Assembly: GCF_014696675.1 (NCBI RefSeq)
Contig: NZ_JACJQN010000008.1
Location: 1 to 64,000, forward strand
Direction: 5' to 3'
Length of the DNA stretch: 64,000 nt
Source: Phormidium tenue FACHB-1052
Lineage (GTDB): Bacteria; Cyanobacteriota; Cyanobacteriia; Phormidesmidales; Phormidesmidaceae
Each line of letters opens with the position of its first letter. Position 1 is the first letter of the stretch. Shown piece by piece: positions 8,000-18,643 of the stretch. Under the pieces are notes generated by a model that ran no database searches, was not told the DNA's origin, and worked only from the letters and a program-made list of their open reading frames with translations. The position numbers and the translations under genes are program-made.

Positions 8000-10900
8000 A
8001 TGTTCACCCACGTCAAGCCCACTGTTCGCCACATTGCCCCCGATGACCTCAACGGGCGGCGTCTGGTCAAGGTGGTCTATGTGGTTCTAGAGCCTCAATA
8101 CCAGAGCTCTTTGTCCTCGGCCATCCGGTCGATCAACGCCAGCAACTCTCAAGTGGCCTTCGAAGTCAACGGCTACCTGATTGAAGAACTGCGCGACGCC
8201 AACAACTACGCGGCGTTTAAGCAGGATGTGGCCGAGGCTAACGTATTTATCGCCTCGCTGATCTTTATCGAAGACCTGGCCGACAAGGTCGTTGAAGCGG
8301 TTGCCCCCCTGCGCGATGGCCTCGATGTGGCTGTGTGCTTCCCCTCCATGCCCCAGGTGATGCGCCTCAACAAGATGGGCAGCTTCTCTATGGCCCAGCT
8401 CGGCCAGTCGAAGAGCATGATCGCCTCCTTTATGAAGAAGCGGAAGGAGAAGTCCGGGGCGGGTTTCCAAGATGCGATGCTGAAGCTGCTGCGCACTCTG
8501 CCCACGGTGCTCAAATACCTGCCGGTCGAAAAGGCCCAGGACGCCCGCAACTTCATGCTCAGCTTCCAGTACTGGCTGGGCGGTTCTCCCGAGAACCTGG
8601 AAAACTTCTTTCTGATGCTGGCCGATCGCTACGTGATCACCGACAGCCCAATCGAGGGTGCCCCCCAGCCCGAGAGCCTGGAGTACGAAGAGCCTGTCAC
8701 CTACCCCGACATGGGCATCTGGCACCCCATGGCCCCCCACATGTTTGAGGACATTAAGGAGTACCTCAACTGGCATGCCTCCCGCCGCGACATCTCTGAG
8801 GATCTCAAAGATCCCCTCGCCCCCACCATTGGTCTGGTGCTCCAGCGCACCCACCTGGTCACGGGCGACGAGGCTCACTACGTCGCTATGGTGCAGGAAT
8901 TTGAGTACCTAGGCGCGAAGGTAATCCCCGTGTTTGCGGGCGGGCTAGATTTCTCTAAGCCCGTAAATGCCTACTTCTTTGACCCGGTAGACAACACCAA
9001 AACCATTGTTGATGCTGTGGTTTCTCTCACCGGCTTTGCCCTGGTGGGCGGCCCGGCCCGGCAGGATCACCCCAAGGCGATCGAAACCCTCAAGCGCCTC
9101 AACCGCCCCTACATGGTGGCGCTGCCCCTAGTCTTTCAAACCACCGAGGAGTGGGAAGACAGCGACCTGGGCCTGCACCCCATTCAGGTGGCGCTGCAAA
9201 TGGCGATTCCTGAGCTGGACGGGGCGATCGAACCGATCGTGCTCTCGGGCCGCGATGGGTTAACTGGCCGGGCGATCTCCCTGCAAGACCGGATCGAATC
9301 GATCACCCAGCGGGCGATGAAGTGGGCCAACCTGCGCCGCAAGCCCAAGCTCGACAAAAAGCTGGCCATCACCGTGTTCAGCTTCCCCCCCGACAAGGGC
9401 AATGTGGGTACCGCCGCCTACCTGGATGTCTTTGGCTCCATCTATAAAGTGCTGGAGGCAATGAAGCAGAACGGCTACGACGTGCAGGATCTGCCCGAGT
9501 CGCCCGAAGCCCTGCTGCAAGAAGTTATCCACGACGCCCAGGCCCAGTACAACAGCCCCGAGCTGAACATCGCCTACCGCATGCCGGTGCGTGAGTACCA
9601 GGCCCTCACTCCCTATGCTGAACGGCTCGAAGAAAACTGGGGGCCACCGCCGGGCAACCTCAACACCGACGGCGAGAACATGCTGGTCTATGGCAAAGCC
9701 TTCGGCAATGTGTTCATTGGCGTGCAGCCCACCTTTGGCTACGAGGGTGACCCCATGCGGCTGCTGTTCTCCCGCTCCGCCAGCCCCCACCACGGCTTTG
9801 CCGCCTACTACACCTATCTGAACAAAATTTGGGGCGCGGATGCGGTGCTGCACTTTGGCACCCACGGGTCGCTAGAGTTTATGCCCGGCAAGCAGATGGG
9901 CATGTCGGGCACCTGCTATCCCGACAACCTGATCGGCAGCATCCCCAACCTCTACTACTACGCGGCCAACAACCCCTCCGAGGCCACGATCGCCAAGCGT
10001 CGAGGTTACGCCGAAACCATCAGCTACCTCACCCCCCCCGCTGAGAATGCGGGCCTGTACAAGGGGCTGAAGGAGCTGAGCGAACTGATCGGCTCCTATC
10101 AGGGCAATAAAGAGAGCGGTCGGGCGGTGCAAATCGTTAACGCCATTATCGAAACCGCGCGGATTTGTAACCTCGATCGAGACGTGGCGCTGCCCGAAGG
10201 TGACACCGGGGAGCTGTCTAACGAGGAACGCGACAACCTGGTGGGCAAGATCTACATCAAGCTGATGGAGATCGAGTCGCGGCTGCTGCCCTGCGGTCTG
10301 CACGTGGTGGGCAAGCCGCCCACGGCTGAGGAGGCGATCGCCACCCTAGTCAACATCGGTAGCCTCGATCGCGAAGAAGACGGCATCAAGAGCCTCCAGC
10401 GGATCATCGCTGAGAGCATTGGCCGCGATATCGATGATATTTACGGGAACAGCGATCGCGGCCACCTCGCCGATGTCCAACTCCTCTACGACATCAACCA
10501 GGGGGTTCGGGGTGCCATCTCCGCCCTCGTCCACGAGCAAATCGACGCCGAAGGGCGTGTCTCCATGGTGTCGCGGCTCAACTTCCTCAACATTGGTCGC
10601 AAAGAACCCTGGATCAAAGCCCTCCATGAGGCGGGCTACACCAAGGTCGATGCCGATGCCATCAAGCCCCTGATGGAATACCTGGAGTTTTGCCTGGAGC
10701 AGGTCTGCGCCGACAACGAACTGGGTGCCTTGCTGCAAGCCCTGGAAGGCGAATACCTGCTCCCCGGCCCCGGCGGCGACCCGATCCGCAACCCCGATGT
10801 GCTGCCCACCGGCAAAAACATCCACGCCCTCGATCCCCAGTCCATCCCTACCACTGCCGCCGTCCAGTCGGCCAAAATTGTGGTGGACAGACTGCTGGAG

Positions 10901-11998
10901 CGGCAGCGGCAGGAAAACGGTGGGGCTTATCCCGAAACCATCGCCACCGTGCTCTGGGGTACTGACAACATCAAAACCTATGGCGAATCCCTCGCCCAGA
11001 TGATGTGGTTTGTCGGCGTTAAGCCCGTGCCCGACTCCCTGGGCCGGGTGAATAAACTGGAGCTGCTGTCCCTCGAAGAGCTGGGTCGTCCCCGTGTTGA
11101 CATCGTTGTTAACTGCTCTGGGGTGTTCCGCGATCTCTTCATCAACCAGATGGCGCTGCTCGATCGCGCCGTGAAAATGGCCGCCGAAGCCGATGAACCC
11201 CTGGAGATGAACTTTGTTCGCAAGCATGCCCTGGAGCAGGCGGCAGAAATGGGGATTGGCCTCCGGGAAGCCGCTACCCGCATTTTCTCCAATGCCTCCG
11301 GCTCCTACTCCTCCAACATCAACCTGGCGGTGGAGAATAGCACCTGGGAAAATGAGGCCGAACTCCAGGAGATGTACCTGAAGCGCAAGTCTTTTGCCTT
11401 CAACTCCGACAACCCTGGCGTTATGGACAGCAACCGAGGCTTGTTTGAGTCGGCCTTGAAGACGGCGGATGCCACCTTCCAAAACCTCGATTCTTCGGAG
11501 ATTTCCCTCACCGACGTGTCGCACTACTTTGACTCTGACCCCACCAAGCTGGTGGCGTCTCTGCGCGAAGACGGCAAGGCTCCAGCGGCCTACATCGCTG
11601 ACACCACCACCGCCAACGCCCAGGTGCGTACTCTGTCTGAAACAGTAAGACTAGATGCCCGCACCAAAATGCTCAACCCCAAGTGGTACGAGGGCATGCT
11701 CTCCCACGGCTACGAAGGGGTGCGGGAACTCTCCAAGCGCCTGGTCAACACCATGGGCTGGTCGGCCACCGCTGGCGCGGTCGATAACTGGGTCTACGAA
11801 GATGTCAACACCACCTTCATCCAAGACCCGGAGATGTGCAAGCGTTTGATGGATCTCAACCCCAACTCCTTCCGCCGCATGGTTTCGACCCTGCTGGAGG
11901 TGAACGGGCGCGGCTACTGGGAAACCAGCGACGAAAACTTGGAGAAGCTGCAAGAGCTCTACCAGGAAGTGGAAGACCGCATCGAAGGGGTGGAATAG
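8000..11998 (+). CDS. chlH: Magnesium chelatase subunit H
   Basis: A 1332-residue protein of normal length for cyanobacterial ChlH, the large porphyrin-binding subunit of Mg-chelatase (ChlH, ChlI, ChlD). It inserts Mg2+ into protoporphyrin IX with ATP hydrolysis by ChlI/D, the first committed step of chlorophyll synthesis. The N-terminal domain ([20 protein letters not shown]) and the CobN/Mg-chelatase core are clear, including the [20 protein letters not shown] segment (about residues 617-636) and [15 protein letters not shown] (about 1036-1050). No truncation is seen. chlI and chlD are not in this window. The gene has its own promoter region and terminator, so it is probably monocistronic. 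Confidence 0.97.
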   Translation: MFTHVKPTVRHIAPDDLNGRRLVKVVYVVLEPQYQSSLSSAIRSINASNSQVAFEVNGYLIEELRDANNYAAFKQDVAEANVFIASLIFIEDLADKVVEAVAPLRDGLDVAVCFPSMPQVMRLNKMGSFSMAQLGQSKSMIASFMKKRKEKSGAGFQDAMLKLLRTLPTVLKYLPVEKAQDARNFMLSFQYWLGGSPENLENFFLMLADRYVITDSPIEGAPQPESLEYEEPVTYPDMGIWHPMAPHMFEDIKEYLNWHASRRDISEDLKDPLAPTIGLVLQRTHLVTGDEAHYVAMVQEFEYLGAKVIPVFAGGLDFSKPVNAYFFDPVDNTKTIVDAVVSLTGFALVGGPARQDHPKAIETLKRLNRPYMVALPLVFQTTEEWEDSDLGLHPIQVALQMAIPELDGAIEPIVLSGRDGLTGRAISLQDRIESITQRAMKWANLRRKPKLDKKLAITVFSFPPDKGNVGTAAYLDVFGSIYKVLEAMKQNGYDVQDLPESPEALLQEVIHDAQAQYNSPELNIAYRMPVREYQALTPYAERLEENWGPPPGNLNTDGENMLVYGKAFGNVFIGVQPTFGYEGDPMRLLFSRSASPHHGFAAYYTYLNKIWGADAVLHFGTHGSLEFMPGKQMGMSGTCYPDNLIGSIPNLYYYAANNPSEATIAKRRGYAETISYLTPPAENAGLYKGLKELSELIGSYQGNKESGRAVQIVNAIIETARICNLDRDVALPEGDTGELSNEERDNLVGKIYIKLMEIESRLLPCGLHVVGKPPTAEEAIATLVNIGSLDREEDGIKSLQRIIAESIGRDIDDIYGNSDRGHLADVQLLYDINQGVRGAISALVHEQIDAEGRVSMVSRLNFLNIGRKEPWIKALHEAGYTKVDADAIKPLMEYLEFCLEQVCADNELGALLQALEGEYLLPGPGGDPIRNPDVLPTGKNIHALDPQSIPTTAAVQSAKIVVDRLLERQRQENGGAYPETIATVLWGTDNIKTYGESLAQMMWFVGVKPVPDSLGRVNKLELLSLEELGRPRVDIVVNCSGVFRDLFINQMALLDRAVKMAAEADEPLEMNFVRKHALEQAAEMGIGLREAATRIFSNASGSYSSNINLAVENSTWENEAELQEMYLKRKSFAFNSDNPGVMDSNRGLFESALKTADATFQNLDSSEISLTDVSHYFDSDPTKLVASLREDGKAPAAYIADTTTANAQVRTLSETVRLDARTKMLNPKWYEGMLSHGYEGVRELSKRLVNTMGWSATAGAVDNWVYEDVNTTFIQDPEMCKRLMDLNPNSFRRMVSTLLEVNGRGYWETSDENLEKLQELYQEVEDRIEGVE

Positions 11999-12027
11999 AC
12001 CCTATCGTTTAGCTGATATCCTTTTGC

Positions 12028-12060
12028 AAAGCCAGGACTACCTAAGAGTCCTGGCTTTTT
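12028..12060 (+). terminator. Intrinsic terminator of chlH
   Basis: AAAGCCAGGACT pairs with AGTCCTGGCTTT around a short loop (CTAAG) and is followed by a T-run, 30 bp after the chlH stop. Confidence 0.9.
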
Positions 12061-12155
12061 TAAGATCACCGTTTTATCAGTTCCTGCGCAGGATGAACCA
12101 ATGGCCACTGCCAATGGTTATGAGCCTACATATTGGACTATACAGGGGCAAAGTA

Positions 12156-12228
<73 letters not shown>

Positions 12229-12365
12229 GTGCTGCATTTGCAGTTTTATATCTTAGCAGAAGATGAGGGGCGTTTTGCGCGATCGCCCCATAAATTTCCT
12301 CCAAACTCGCAGGCTTTCTCACCTACACAACCCTGTGCTGAAAGTGGCTGCTGCTTTGCAGGTCT

Positions 12366-12629
12366 CTAACGCTTACCTTCAAAGTACTGATACCAAACCC
12401 AGTTGCCCGTTACTGTCACCGCCAGAACGATGCCGCCGCCAACCCAGCCAAGCAAGGGATTGTAGCCGCTGCGGGCCAGATTGGTCATCCACAGGTGGGT
12501 GAGATCGCTGCCTACCAGCCCATCGGCGATCGCCGGAAAGAGATACATCAGAGCTGCTCCCACCAGCAGCCAACCGACCATAGAGACCAGGAGAAAGACC
12601 GTTTTTGCGGTTGATTGAGTGCCGATCAT
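12366..12629 (-). CDS. Small membrane protein of unknown function
   Basis: An 87-residue protein with two transmembrane helices, at about residues 8-32 (KTVFLLVSMVGWLLVGAALMYL) and about 57-78 (PLLGWVGGGIVLAVTVTGNW), joined by a polar segment. No family is recognised. It starts 15 bp after the pepP stop on the same strand, so it is probably the last gene of a pepP transcript. Confidence 0.6.
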   Translation of the reverse strand: MIGTQSTAKTVFLLVSMVGWLLVGAALMYLFPAIADGLVGSDLTHLWMTNLARSGYNPLLGWVGGGIVLAVTVTGNWVWYQYFEGKR

Positions 12630-12644
12630 GGTTTAACTAATTCC

Positions 12645-13955
12645 TCAACGTTCCATATCCTCTAGGGCTTTGGGCACCGCAGCGGTCAGTACCTCGCAGC
12701 CGGTTTCGGTCACCAGCACGTCGTCTTCAATGCGAATGCCGATGCCCCGCCAGCGATCGTCGATCTGGGGCTGCCCCTCTACCGGCTCGTAGGTGGGGGA
12801 GATGTAGATCCCAGGCTCGACGGTGACGACGTTGCCGACTTCGAAGGGTTTCCAGGTTTTGTCGGCATTGCGTAAGATGCCCGCATCATGGACATCTAAC
12901 CCGAGAAAGTGGCCGGTGCCGTGCATAAAGAAAGCCTTGTGCTTTTTCTCCTCGATCAGGGTGTCCACGCTGCCCGTCAGCAGGCCTAGCTCCACCAGCC
13001 CCTCGGTGATGGTGCGGGTGGCGGCATCGTGAAATTCGTTGAAGGGGGCACCGGGTTTGACGGCGGCGATCGCCCGCAGCTGCGCCTCCAGCACCAGCTC
13101 ATACAAAATCCGCTGCTCATCGCTAAAACGCCCCCCCACGGGGAAAGTGCGGGTAATGTCGGCGTTGTAGTAGTCGTAGGCGCAGCCCGCATCGATCAGC
13201 AGCAGGTCGCCCTCCTGCATTTGGCAGTTGTTCTCGACGTAGTGAAGAATGCAGGCGTTGGCCCCCGAGGCCACAATCGAGGTGTAGGCTGGCCCCATCG
13301 CCCCTTCTAGGCGAAAGATGTGCTCCATCTCGGCCTGGATTTCGTACTCAAAGCGACCGGGGCGGGTGATGTCGCGGGCGTGGTTGTGGGCTTTGGCGGC
13401 GATCGCGATCGCCCTTCTCAACAAATCTAGCTCCTCTGCCGACTTCACCCGCCGTAGGGTCTGCATCATCAAGGTGGCGTCTTCGATCGCCACCGGGCCG
13501 GTGCCGCGCTTGTAGTAGGTGGCCAGCAGCCGCTGCCAGTGGCGCATCACTGTGTTGTTGAGGGCCTGGTCGTGGCCAAAGTGGTAGTAGAGGCGATCGG
13601 CCTTTTCTAAATATTTGGGCAGGTGCTCGTCGAGTTCGCCAATAGGGTAGACCTGATCGGCTCCAAAGCGCTCCTTAGCTAGCTCAACCCCGACCCGATA
13701 GCCCGACCAGGTTTCCTTTTCAGGATCCTTAGGGCGCACAAACAGTACAAACCTATGCTCATCATGGTGGGGAGCCAGCACGGCCACCGCGCCCGGCTCG
13801 TTGAACCCCGTCAGGTAGTAAAAATTGCTGTCTTGGCGAAAGGGGTAGTCTACGTCGTTGTGCATCACCGCCGGAGGGGCGCTGGCAAAGACGGCAGTGC
13901 CGCCACCAATGAGATCCATGGCACGCTGACGACGGTGGGCGTAGGAGGAGGTCAT
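12645..13955 (-). CDS. pepP: Xaa-Pro aminopeptidase (aminopeptidase P, M24B)
   Basis: A 436-residue metallopeptidase that removes an N-terminal residue before proline in cytosolic peptides. It has the AMP_N domain (about residues 1-130, with RQDSNFYYLTGFNEPGAV) and a pita-bread catalytic domain (about 165-420). The dinuclear Mn ligands are visible: the Asp of LLIDAGCAYDYYNADITR (both Asps), the His of HGTGHFLGLDVHD, and Glu in TVEPGIYI and RIEDDVLVTE. Length is standard. A small membrane-protein gene follows it closely on the same strand. Confidence 0.95.
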   Translation of the reverse strand: MTSSYAHRRQRAMDLIGGGTAVFASAPPAVMHNDVDYPFRQDSNFYYLTGFNEPGAVAVLAPHHDEHRFVLFVRPKDPEKETWSGYRVGVELAKERFGADQVYPIGELDEHLPKYLEKADRLYYHFGHDQALNNTVMRHWQRLLATYYKRGTGPVAIEDATLMMQTLRRVKSAEELDLLRRAIAIAAKAHNHARDITRPGRFEYEIQAEMEHIFRLEGAMGPAYTSIVASGANACILHYVENNCQMQEGDLLLIDAGCAYDYYNADITRTFPVGGRFSDEQRILYELVLEAQLRAIAAVKPGAPFNEFHDAATRTITEGLVELGLLTGSVDTLIEEKKHKAFFMHGTGHFLGLDVHDAGILRNADKTWKPFEVGNVVTVEPGIYISPTYEPVEGQPQIDDRWRGIGIRIEDDVLVTETGCEVLTAAVPKALEDMER

Positions 13956-14071
13956 AGCGGAGGGTCGATGGGTAGAAAGGTCGATGGGTGAAAGGGTTTA
14001 GGTTACAAGGCTTAGGGGAAGACTCGCACCCTACACCTGATACCTTAACCCCCTACACCCCTAATAACAGC

Positions 14072-14839
14072 CTACGCTCTAGGGTACTGATAAACCTGAA
14101 TCCGCATTCCCTGACTGGGCAGATCGCTGGGGCGCAGGCTCAAAGAACCGCTGGCGGCCCGGGTCACGGGAGTGCCCTGCATCAAGCTTAAAAACTCGTC
14201 CACGGGCGAAAGCTCGCAGCTTTCGCCAGCCACAGTCGTCAAATAGTGGGTTGGAATGGCAATTTTAGGCTTTAGCACCTGTACGGCTTGCACCGCCTCG
14301 GCAGCGGTGTAGGCCTTGGGGCCACCGCCTACGGGCACGAGCATGATGTCCGGACGGCCCAGCAAAATTTGCTCTTCCACACCTAGCGGTGCAGCAGCTC
14401 CGCCCATATGGACAATGGTGACGCCGCCCTGAGTCCATTTCCATACGGTGTTGTTGCCAAAGCGCCGCCCGCCCTGGCGATCGTGGGGGGTCAGAATGCC
14501 CTGCACTCTCAGGTTTTCAAAGTCATAGATGCCGGGGTCGGTGAGCACGCGAGGCTCATTGGGAAGGTCTTCCAGATAGCCTTCGTCAAACAGGCGGCTG
14601 CTGATCATGACCAGGTCGGCAGGCACGGCTGGGGAGGGAAAGCCAGCGGTGCAGCCGATGGGGCGAAAGGGGTTGACCAAAATGCGTCGTCCGCCGCCAG
14701 TGAAGAGGAAGGCCGTATGGCCTAGGCTGCGAATGGTGACGCCTGCGGTTTGAGCCTGTGCTGCGGAGCCGACTAGACTTAGCCCCAGGGTGGCCCCCAA
14801 TCCTGCCCCTGCGTAACCCAGTAGTTGTCGCCGTTTCAT
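14072..14839 (-). CDS. Exported metallo-beta-lactamase-fold hydrolase (UlaG-like)
   Basis: A 255-residue protein starting MKRRQLLGYAGAGLGATLGL, which carries a twin-arginine-like RRQLLG signal followed by a hydrophobic stretch and an AQA cleavage site, so probably Tat-exported. The mature part is a metallo-beta-lactamase fold of the UlaG/L-ascorbate-6-phosphate lactonase type: LGHTAFLF, VNPF, and GITPHDR-like and THYLTT histidine segments. The classical HxHxDH is replaced by ILTPHDRQGGRRFG, so hydrolytic activity is uncertain. I chose the ATG at 14839 because GGAG lies about 10 bases before it; an in-frame upstream start at 14860 would add seven residues before the signal. Confidence 0.8.
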   Translation of the reverse strand: MKRRQLLGYAGAGLGATLGLSLVGSAAQAQTAGVTIRSLGHTAFLFTGGGRRILVNPFRPIGCTAGFPSPAVPADLVMISSRLFDEGYLEDLPNEPRVLTDPGIYDFENLRVQGILTPHDRQGGRRFGNNTVWKWTQGGVTIVHMGGAAAPLGVEEQILLGRPDIMLVPVGGGPKAYTAAEAVQAVQVLKPKIAIPTHYLTTVAGESCELSPVDEFLSLMQGTPVTRAASGSLSLRPSDLPSQGMRIQVYQYPRA

Positions 14840-14997
14840 TGCACTCTTACTCCCGCACATATAGCTTTGGCTAGCCTAGTGTAGACCGCAAACCGTCGGT
14901 TTATTGCCCCATTTTGAGCCAGCCATGGAACTGGACGTATCAATGTCGGATTTTGGATTTAGCAGTTTTAGGTTTGCCGATATCTAAGGGGTGAGTA

Positions 14998-15119
14998 GGG
15001 TGCATTCGCGGCCCTCAACTCTGCGCATTCCCCAGGCTAGTCCTGGGCCGCAATGCACCGCTTACAGTAGCGGGTATATTGAGCAAACCCGCAGCAGTAG
15101 CAGGTGGGCATTGCCCACC
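14998..15119. repeat. Cluster of three intergenic palindromes
   Basis: Three inverted repeats stand side by side. (1) GGTGCATTCGCGGCCC (14999-15014) pairs imperfectly with GGGCCGCAATGCACC (15045-15059), with an inner CCCAGG/CCTGGG stem. (2) GCGGGT (15070-15075) pairs with ACCCGC (15087-15092). (3) GGTGGGCATTGCCCACC (15103-15119) is identical to the copy at 3949. They look like REP/MITE-type repeats between genes. Confidence 0.6.
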
Positions 15120-15135
15120 CTACATTGCCCTTGGT

Positions 15136-16779
15136 CTAGCGGATGCTTAGCTCAGGGCTGGCTTGGCCGCTGACGATCGCATCATCCACACCGTAATCCT
15201 CCGCCACCAGCCGCGCCGTCATTTTGGCCGACATCATGACGCTGGGGGTACCCGCGCCGGGCTGGGTACCGGCTCCGACCAAATACAGACCGTTGATGTC
15301 TTCACTGCGGTTGTGGGGGCGGAAAAAGGCCGACTGCACCAGCAAAGGCTCCAGGCCAAAGGCATTGCCCGCGTAGGCATCGAGGGTGCCCTCAAAATAG
15401 TCGGGGGTGATGTAGCTGTGGCACACCAGCCGCTCTCTCAGGTTGGGCAGGTAGCCGCGCTCATCGAGGAAGTCAAAGACGACGTCGCGCAGGCGATCGC
15501 CCATCTCGTTCCAATCAATTCCAGACTTGTTGTTGGGCATTGGCAGCAACGTATAAGCCGCGTGATGTCCGGGCGGAGCCAAGGAAGGGTCGGTCAGACT
15601 GGGTAGGTGGAGGTACTGGGAAAAATCTTTGGGGAAGATCTTGCGGCCAAAGATATCCTTCAGCAGCTCTTCGTAGCGGGGGCCGAGGATGATGGTGTGG
15701 TGGCGCAGCTTTTCGGTTTCGTTGCCGTCGGCCTTAAAGCCGAAGTAGATCACAAACACCGACATCGACTGCTGGCTCAGCTTTACCCGCAGATCGCTGT
15801 TCCAGAAGCGGTACTGGGGTTCGATCAGCTTGCCGTAGGTGGTGGCCCAGTCGGCGTTAGAAACCACTACGTCGGCGTTCATGACTAGGCCATCGCCCAG
15901 GGCAACTCCAGTCGCTATTTTCTTGCCGTCCTTGCGGGTGACGTTGATTTGGGTCACTGGTGCGTTGTACTTAATTTTGCCGCCTAGCTCCTCAAACTTT
16001 TTCACAAAGCCCTGCACCAGCGCCCCGGTGCCGCCCATGGCAAAGTGAATGCCCCAGGTTTTTTCGACAAAGTGAATCATGGCGTAGATGGCGGGCACCG
16101 ACAGGGGGTTGCCGCCCACCAGCAGCGGCTCAAAGGTAAACACCTGGCGCAGCTTGTCGCTCTTGAAATAGCGGCTGCTAAAGCGGAACAGGTTGCGTAC
16201 GGCGTCGAGCTTGAGCAGGTCGGGGGCGACCTTGAGCATGGTGCCGACATCGCCAAAGTGGGTGTAGCCCAGCTCTAAAAAGCCTCGCTCAAAAATCGCC
16301 CGCGACTGCTCATGGAAGCGTTCGTAGCCCTCCAGATCGCCCGGTTCGCCCAGCTCTAGAATTTGTCGCCGGGTGTTGGCTTCGTCGCCGTCGTAGTCAA
16401 AAAACGTGCCGTCGTCGAAGTAAATGCGGTAGAAGGGCAGAATGGGGACGATCTGCACGTAGCGGCTGGTGTTGGGGCCGCCAGAAATCCCTTCTTTAAT
16501 GCGCTTGTTTTCATCGACGATGGTGGAGGGGAAGTCTTCGGCGGTGAGGTTGGCGCGATCGCGCTCCAGCGAAAATAGCTCTTCAATAAAGTGGGGCACC
16601 GTGATCACCGTCGGCCCCATATCGAAGGTAAAGCCCTGCTCGCGGCGCACGTAGGCCCGTCCACCAGGGGCATCCAGCGCCTCAACGATAGTGGTATCAA
16701 ACCCCAAACTTTGCAGGCGAATGCCCATGGATAGCCCGCCTACCCCAGCTCCAATCACGATCGCCTGCTTCCGGCCCAT
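15136..16779 (-). CDS. crtI: CrtI-type phytoene desaturase family FAD oxidoreductase
   Basis: A 547-residue carotenoid-desaturase-family flavoprotein. The N-terminal dinucleotide-binding motif is [20 protein letters not shown] (about 6-25), followed by GGRAYV and [10 protein letters not shown], and the C-terminal signature is [22 protein letters not shown]. These are the CrtI hallmarks (PGAG...SAK). CrtI converts phytoene stepwise to lycopene at the membrane. Most cyanobacteria instead use CrtP/CrtQ/CrtH, so this may be a true CrtI or a related desaturase/isomerase with another carotenoid substrate. Start chosen at 16779, where AGGAG lies 6 bases upstream; the upstream in-frame extension lacks such a site. 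Its neighbours are not carotenoid genes. Confidence 0.8.
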   Translation of the reverse strand: MGRKQAIVIGAGVGGLSMGIRLQSLGFDTTIVEALDAPGGRAYVRREQGFTFDMGPTVITVPHFIEELFSLERDRANLTAEDFPSTIVDENKRIKEGISGGPNTSRYVQIVPILPFYRIYFDDGTFFDYDGDEANTRRQILELGEPGDLEGYERFHEQSRAIFERGFLELGYTHFGDVGTMLKVAPDLLKLDAVRNLFRFSSRYFKSDKLRQVFTFEPLLVGGNPLSVPAIYAMIHFVEKTWGIHFAMGGTGALVQGFVKKFEELGGKIKYNAPVTQINVTRKDGKKIATGVALGDGLVMNADVVVSNADWATTYGKLIEPQYRFWNSDLRVKLSQQSMSVFVIYFGFKADGNETEKLRHHTIILGPRYEELLKDIFGRKIFPKDFSQYLHLPSLTDPSLAPPGHHAAYTLLPMPNNKSGIDWNEMGDRLRDVVFDFLDERGYLPNLRERLVCHSYITPDYFEGTLDAYAGNAFGLEPLLVQSAFFRPHNRSEDINGLYLVGAGTQPGAGTPSVMMSAKMTARLVAEDYGVDDAIVSGQASPELSIR

Positions 16780-16891
16780 GCTTGACTCCTGAGAGATTCT
16801 GTTACAAACGTTAATAACTTGTTCGTATTCTACTACTCTTAGTTCCTGTCGCACGGCCTCAAGCCGCTACATGCGCGAATATTCAGCTCTC

Positions 16892-17431
16892 CTAGCGCTG
16901 CCGCGACAACGCGATAATAGCGTCTACCGTGAACCCCTCCAGTGTCCCTAAAGTTGGTAGTGACTCGGTGCTAGCACAGATAATCGGTAGCTCTGCCCCT
17001 TGCCATACCCAAATTTGCTGACGCTGAATATCGATTAACCAGGCCAGTTGAGTCCCGTTGGCTAGGCAGTGCAGAATTTTGGCCTGCAATTCTAAGGTGC
17101 TCTGATTTGAGGAGCGGATTTCAATTAACCAATCCGGTGCCCCCTGCAAGGGGCCATCTGCTTCGGGTAGACGGTCACTGAGCACGACCACAATGTCGGG
17201 TACAGGCGATAGTGGTGGCACAATACAGCGCAGTTCTTGAATCGCCTCGTAGGCCGTGGTTTGGGCGTTAATGGCGTTGACTAAGTTGCGCTGTAGGCGA
17301 GAGTGATAAAGGGTGGGCATGGGTTTTTGCTGGGCCTGCCCATGGATAAACTCCCAAGCCGGGGAGCCGTCAATATTATCCTGACGCAGGAATTTCTCTA
17401 GGGAACTGGTCGTAATGGGCGATTGCGCCAT
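16892..17431 (-). CDS. Uma2 family (PD-(D/E)XK-like) protein
   Basis: A 179-residue protein of the Uma2/DUF820 family, hugely expanded in cyanobacteria. The restriction-endonuclease-like fold is suggested by VPDIVVV, APDWLIEIRSSNQ (Asp/Glu of the D-E-x-K-like core; the canonical lysine position appears changed to a serine) and WLIDIQRQQIWVW. Nuclease activity is unproven for most members, and the altered core makes it doubtful here. It follows crtI in the same direction, and trpG lies 35 bp upstream, but functional coupling is unlikely. Confidence 0.85.
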   Translation of the reverse strand: MAQSPITTSSLEKFLRQDNIDGSPAWEFIHGQAQQKPMPTLYHSRLQRNLVNAINAQTTAYEAIQELRCIVPPLSPVPDIVVVLSDRLPEADGPLQGAPDWLIEIRSSNQSTLELQAKILHCLANGTQLAWLIDIQRQQIWVWQGAELPIICASTESLPTLGTLEGFTVDAIIALSRQR

Positions 17432-17466
17432 AGATTAACCTCTCCTGTAGAGCTAGCGGTGCCCAC

Positions 17467-18072
17467 CTACGCCGCCACGGGCACCGGCAGCGATACCAAA
17501 AAATTCCGCAGAATTTGCAGGCCCGACTCGGTGAGAATGCTTTCGGGGTGAAACTGCACCCCTTGCAGGTGGGGGTAGTCGCGGTGCTGCACGCCCATGA
17601 TGGTGCCATCTTCAACCCAGGCGGTAATTTCGAGAGTCTCGGGGCACGTGGGGCGATCGATCACCAGGCTGTGGTAGCGGGTGGCCAAAAACGGATTTTC
17701 TAAACCGGCAAAGACGCCCTGGCCGGTGTGGAAGACGGGGGAGGTTTTGCCGTGCATGAGTTCGGCGGCGCGCACCACGTTGCCGCCAAACACCTGACCG
17801 ATACTCTGGTGGCCTAGGCACACGCCGAGGATGGGCAGGGTGGGGCCAAGCTTTTCAATAATTTCTAGCGAAACCCCTGAGTCGTCGGGGGTGCCGGGCC
17901 CGGGGGAGATGACGATGCCGTCGGGCTTGAGTGCGGTAATCTCATCCACGGTGATTTCGTCGTTGCGAAACACGCGCAGGTCGCCCGCCACCGGTAGCTC
18001 GGCCCCCAGTTCGCCCAGGTATTGCACCAGGTTGTAGGTAAAGCTGTCGTAGTTGTCGATGACCAAAATCAT
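17467..18072 (-). CDS. trpG: Anthranilate/aminodeoxychorismate synthase glutamine amidotransferase
   Basis: A 201-residue class I glutamine amidotransferase: [20 protein letters not shown] at the start, oxyanion region [11 protein letters not shown], nucleophile [11 protein letters not shown] (Cys about 84) and the His/Glu pair in [10 protein letters not shown]. It supplies ammonia to TrpE (tryptophan) or PabB (folate); the same subunit commonly serves both. It is the last gene of the prfB-DUF3285-ybeY-dgkA-trpG run on the minus strand, an order I recognise from other cyanobacteria. Confidence 0.93.
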   Translation of the reverse strand: MILVIDNYDSFTYNLVQYLGELGAELPVAGDLRVFRNDEITVDEITALKPDGIVISPGPGTPDDSGVSLEIIEKLGPTLPILGVCLGHQSIGQVFGGNVVRAAELMHGKTSPVFHTGQGVFAGLENPFLATRYHSLVIDRPTCPETLEITAWVEDGTIMGVQHRDYPHLQGVQFHPESILTESGLQILRNFLVSLPVPVAA

Positions 18073-18106
18073 GGGCGCAGGCAGAATGGGGTGGAGAAGG
18101 CTGAGG

Positions 18107-18571
18107 CTAAAAGAACTGGGGTTGCAGGATCTGCCACAGGGGCGGCAGCAGCAGGCAGGCGGCCACCGACACCGAAATTAGCGCCGAAATCAGTACGGCG
18201 GCAGCGGCGCAGTCTTTGGCGATCTTAGCGAGTTCGTGGTAGGTCTGCTCGACGGTCAGGTCAACCACCGACTCCAGAGCGGTGTTGATCAGCTCCATGG
18301 TGAGCACGATGCCGCAGGTGAGGATGATGACCGCCAGCTCTACTGGGGCGAGGCTGAGGGCGATCGCCAACCCGACCGCAAAGCTACCAACCACCACATG
18401 AATGCGAAAATTGCGCTGGGTGCGAAAGGCGTAGGCCACCCCCTGCCAGGCATATCTGAAGCTCACTAGCAGGTTGGTGGCTACCTTCCAGGAGAGCGAT
18501 CGGTTGACCGGGCTGAGGTTAGCCTCCGGTACCGAAACCGCTGTCTCAGATTTTTCGCTATAGAGGGTCAT
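18107..18571 (-). CDS. dgkA: Diacylglycerol/undecaprenol kinase family protein
   Basis: A 154-residue integral membrane protein of the prokaryotic DgkA family. After a variable N-terminus (about 45 residues) come three transmembrane helices: [20 protein letters not shown], the central helix with [20 protein letters not shown], and the final [20 protein letters not shown]. The signature [13 protein letters not shown] carries the catalytic glutamate. It phosphorylates diacylglycerol or undecaprenol for lipid recycling. It lies 34 bp before trpG in the minus-strand cluster. Confidence 0.92.
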   Translation of the reverse strand: MTLYSEKSETAVSVPEANLSPVNRSLSWKVATNLLVSFRYAWQGVAYAFRTQRNFRIHVVVGSFAVGLAIALSLAPVELAVIILTCGIVLTMELINTALESVVDLTVEQTYHELAKIAKDCAAAAVLISALISVSVAACLLLPPLWQILQPQFF

Positions 18572-18643
18572 AGATAACTACTGATAGAAGCCATTGGGCA
18601 ATATGCCCCTATACCGTACCGTGGAGCGCGAATCAGGGCTAAT

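Noticed and set aside
10346-11524. A long antisense frame inside chlH
   Set aside because: High-GC genes produce long shadow frames; it is glycine/histidine-rich with no domain and the sense strand is unmistakably chlH.
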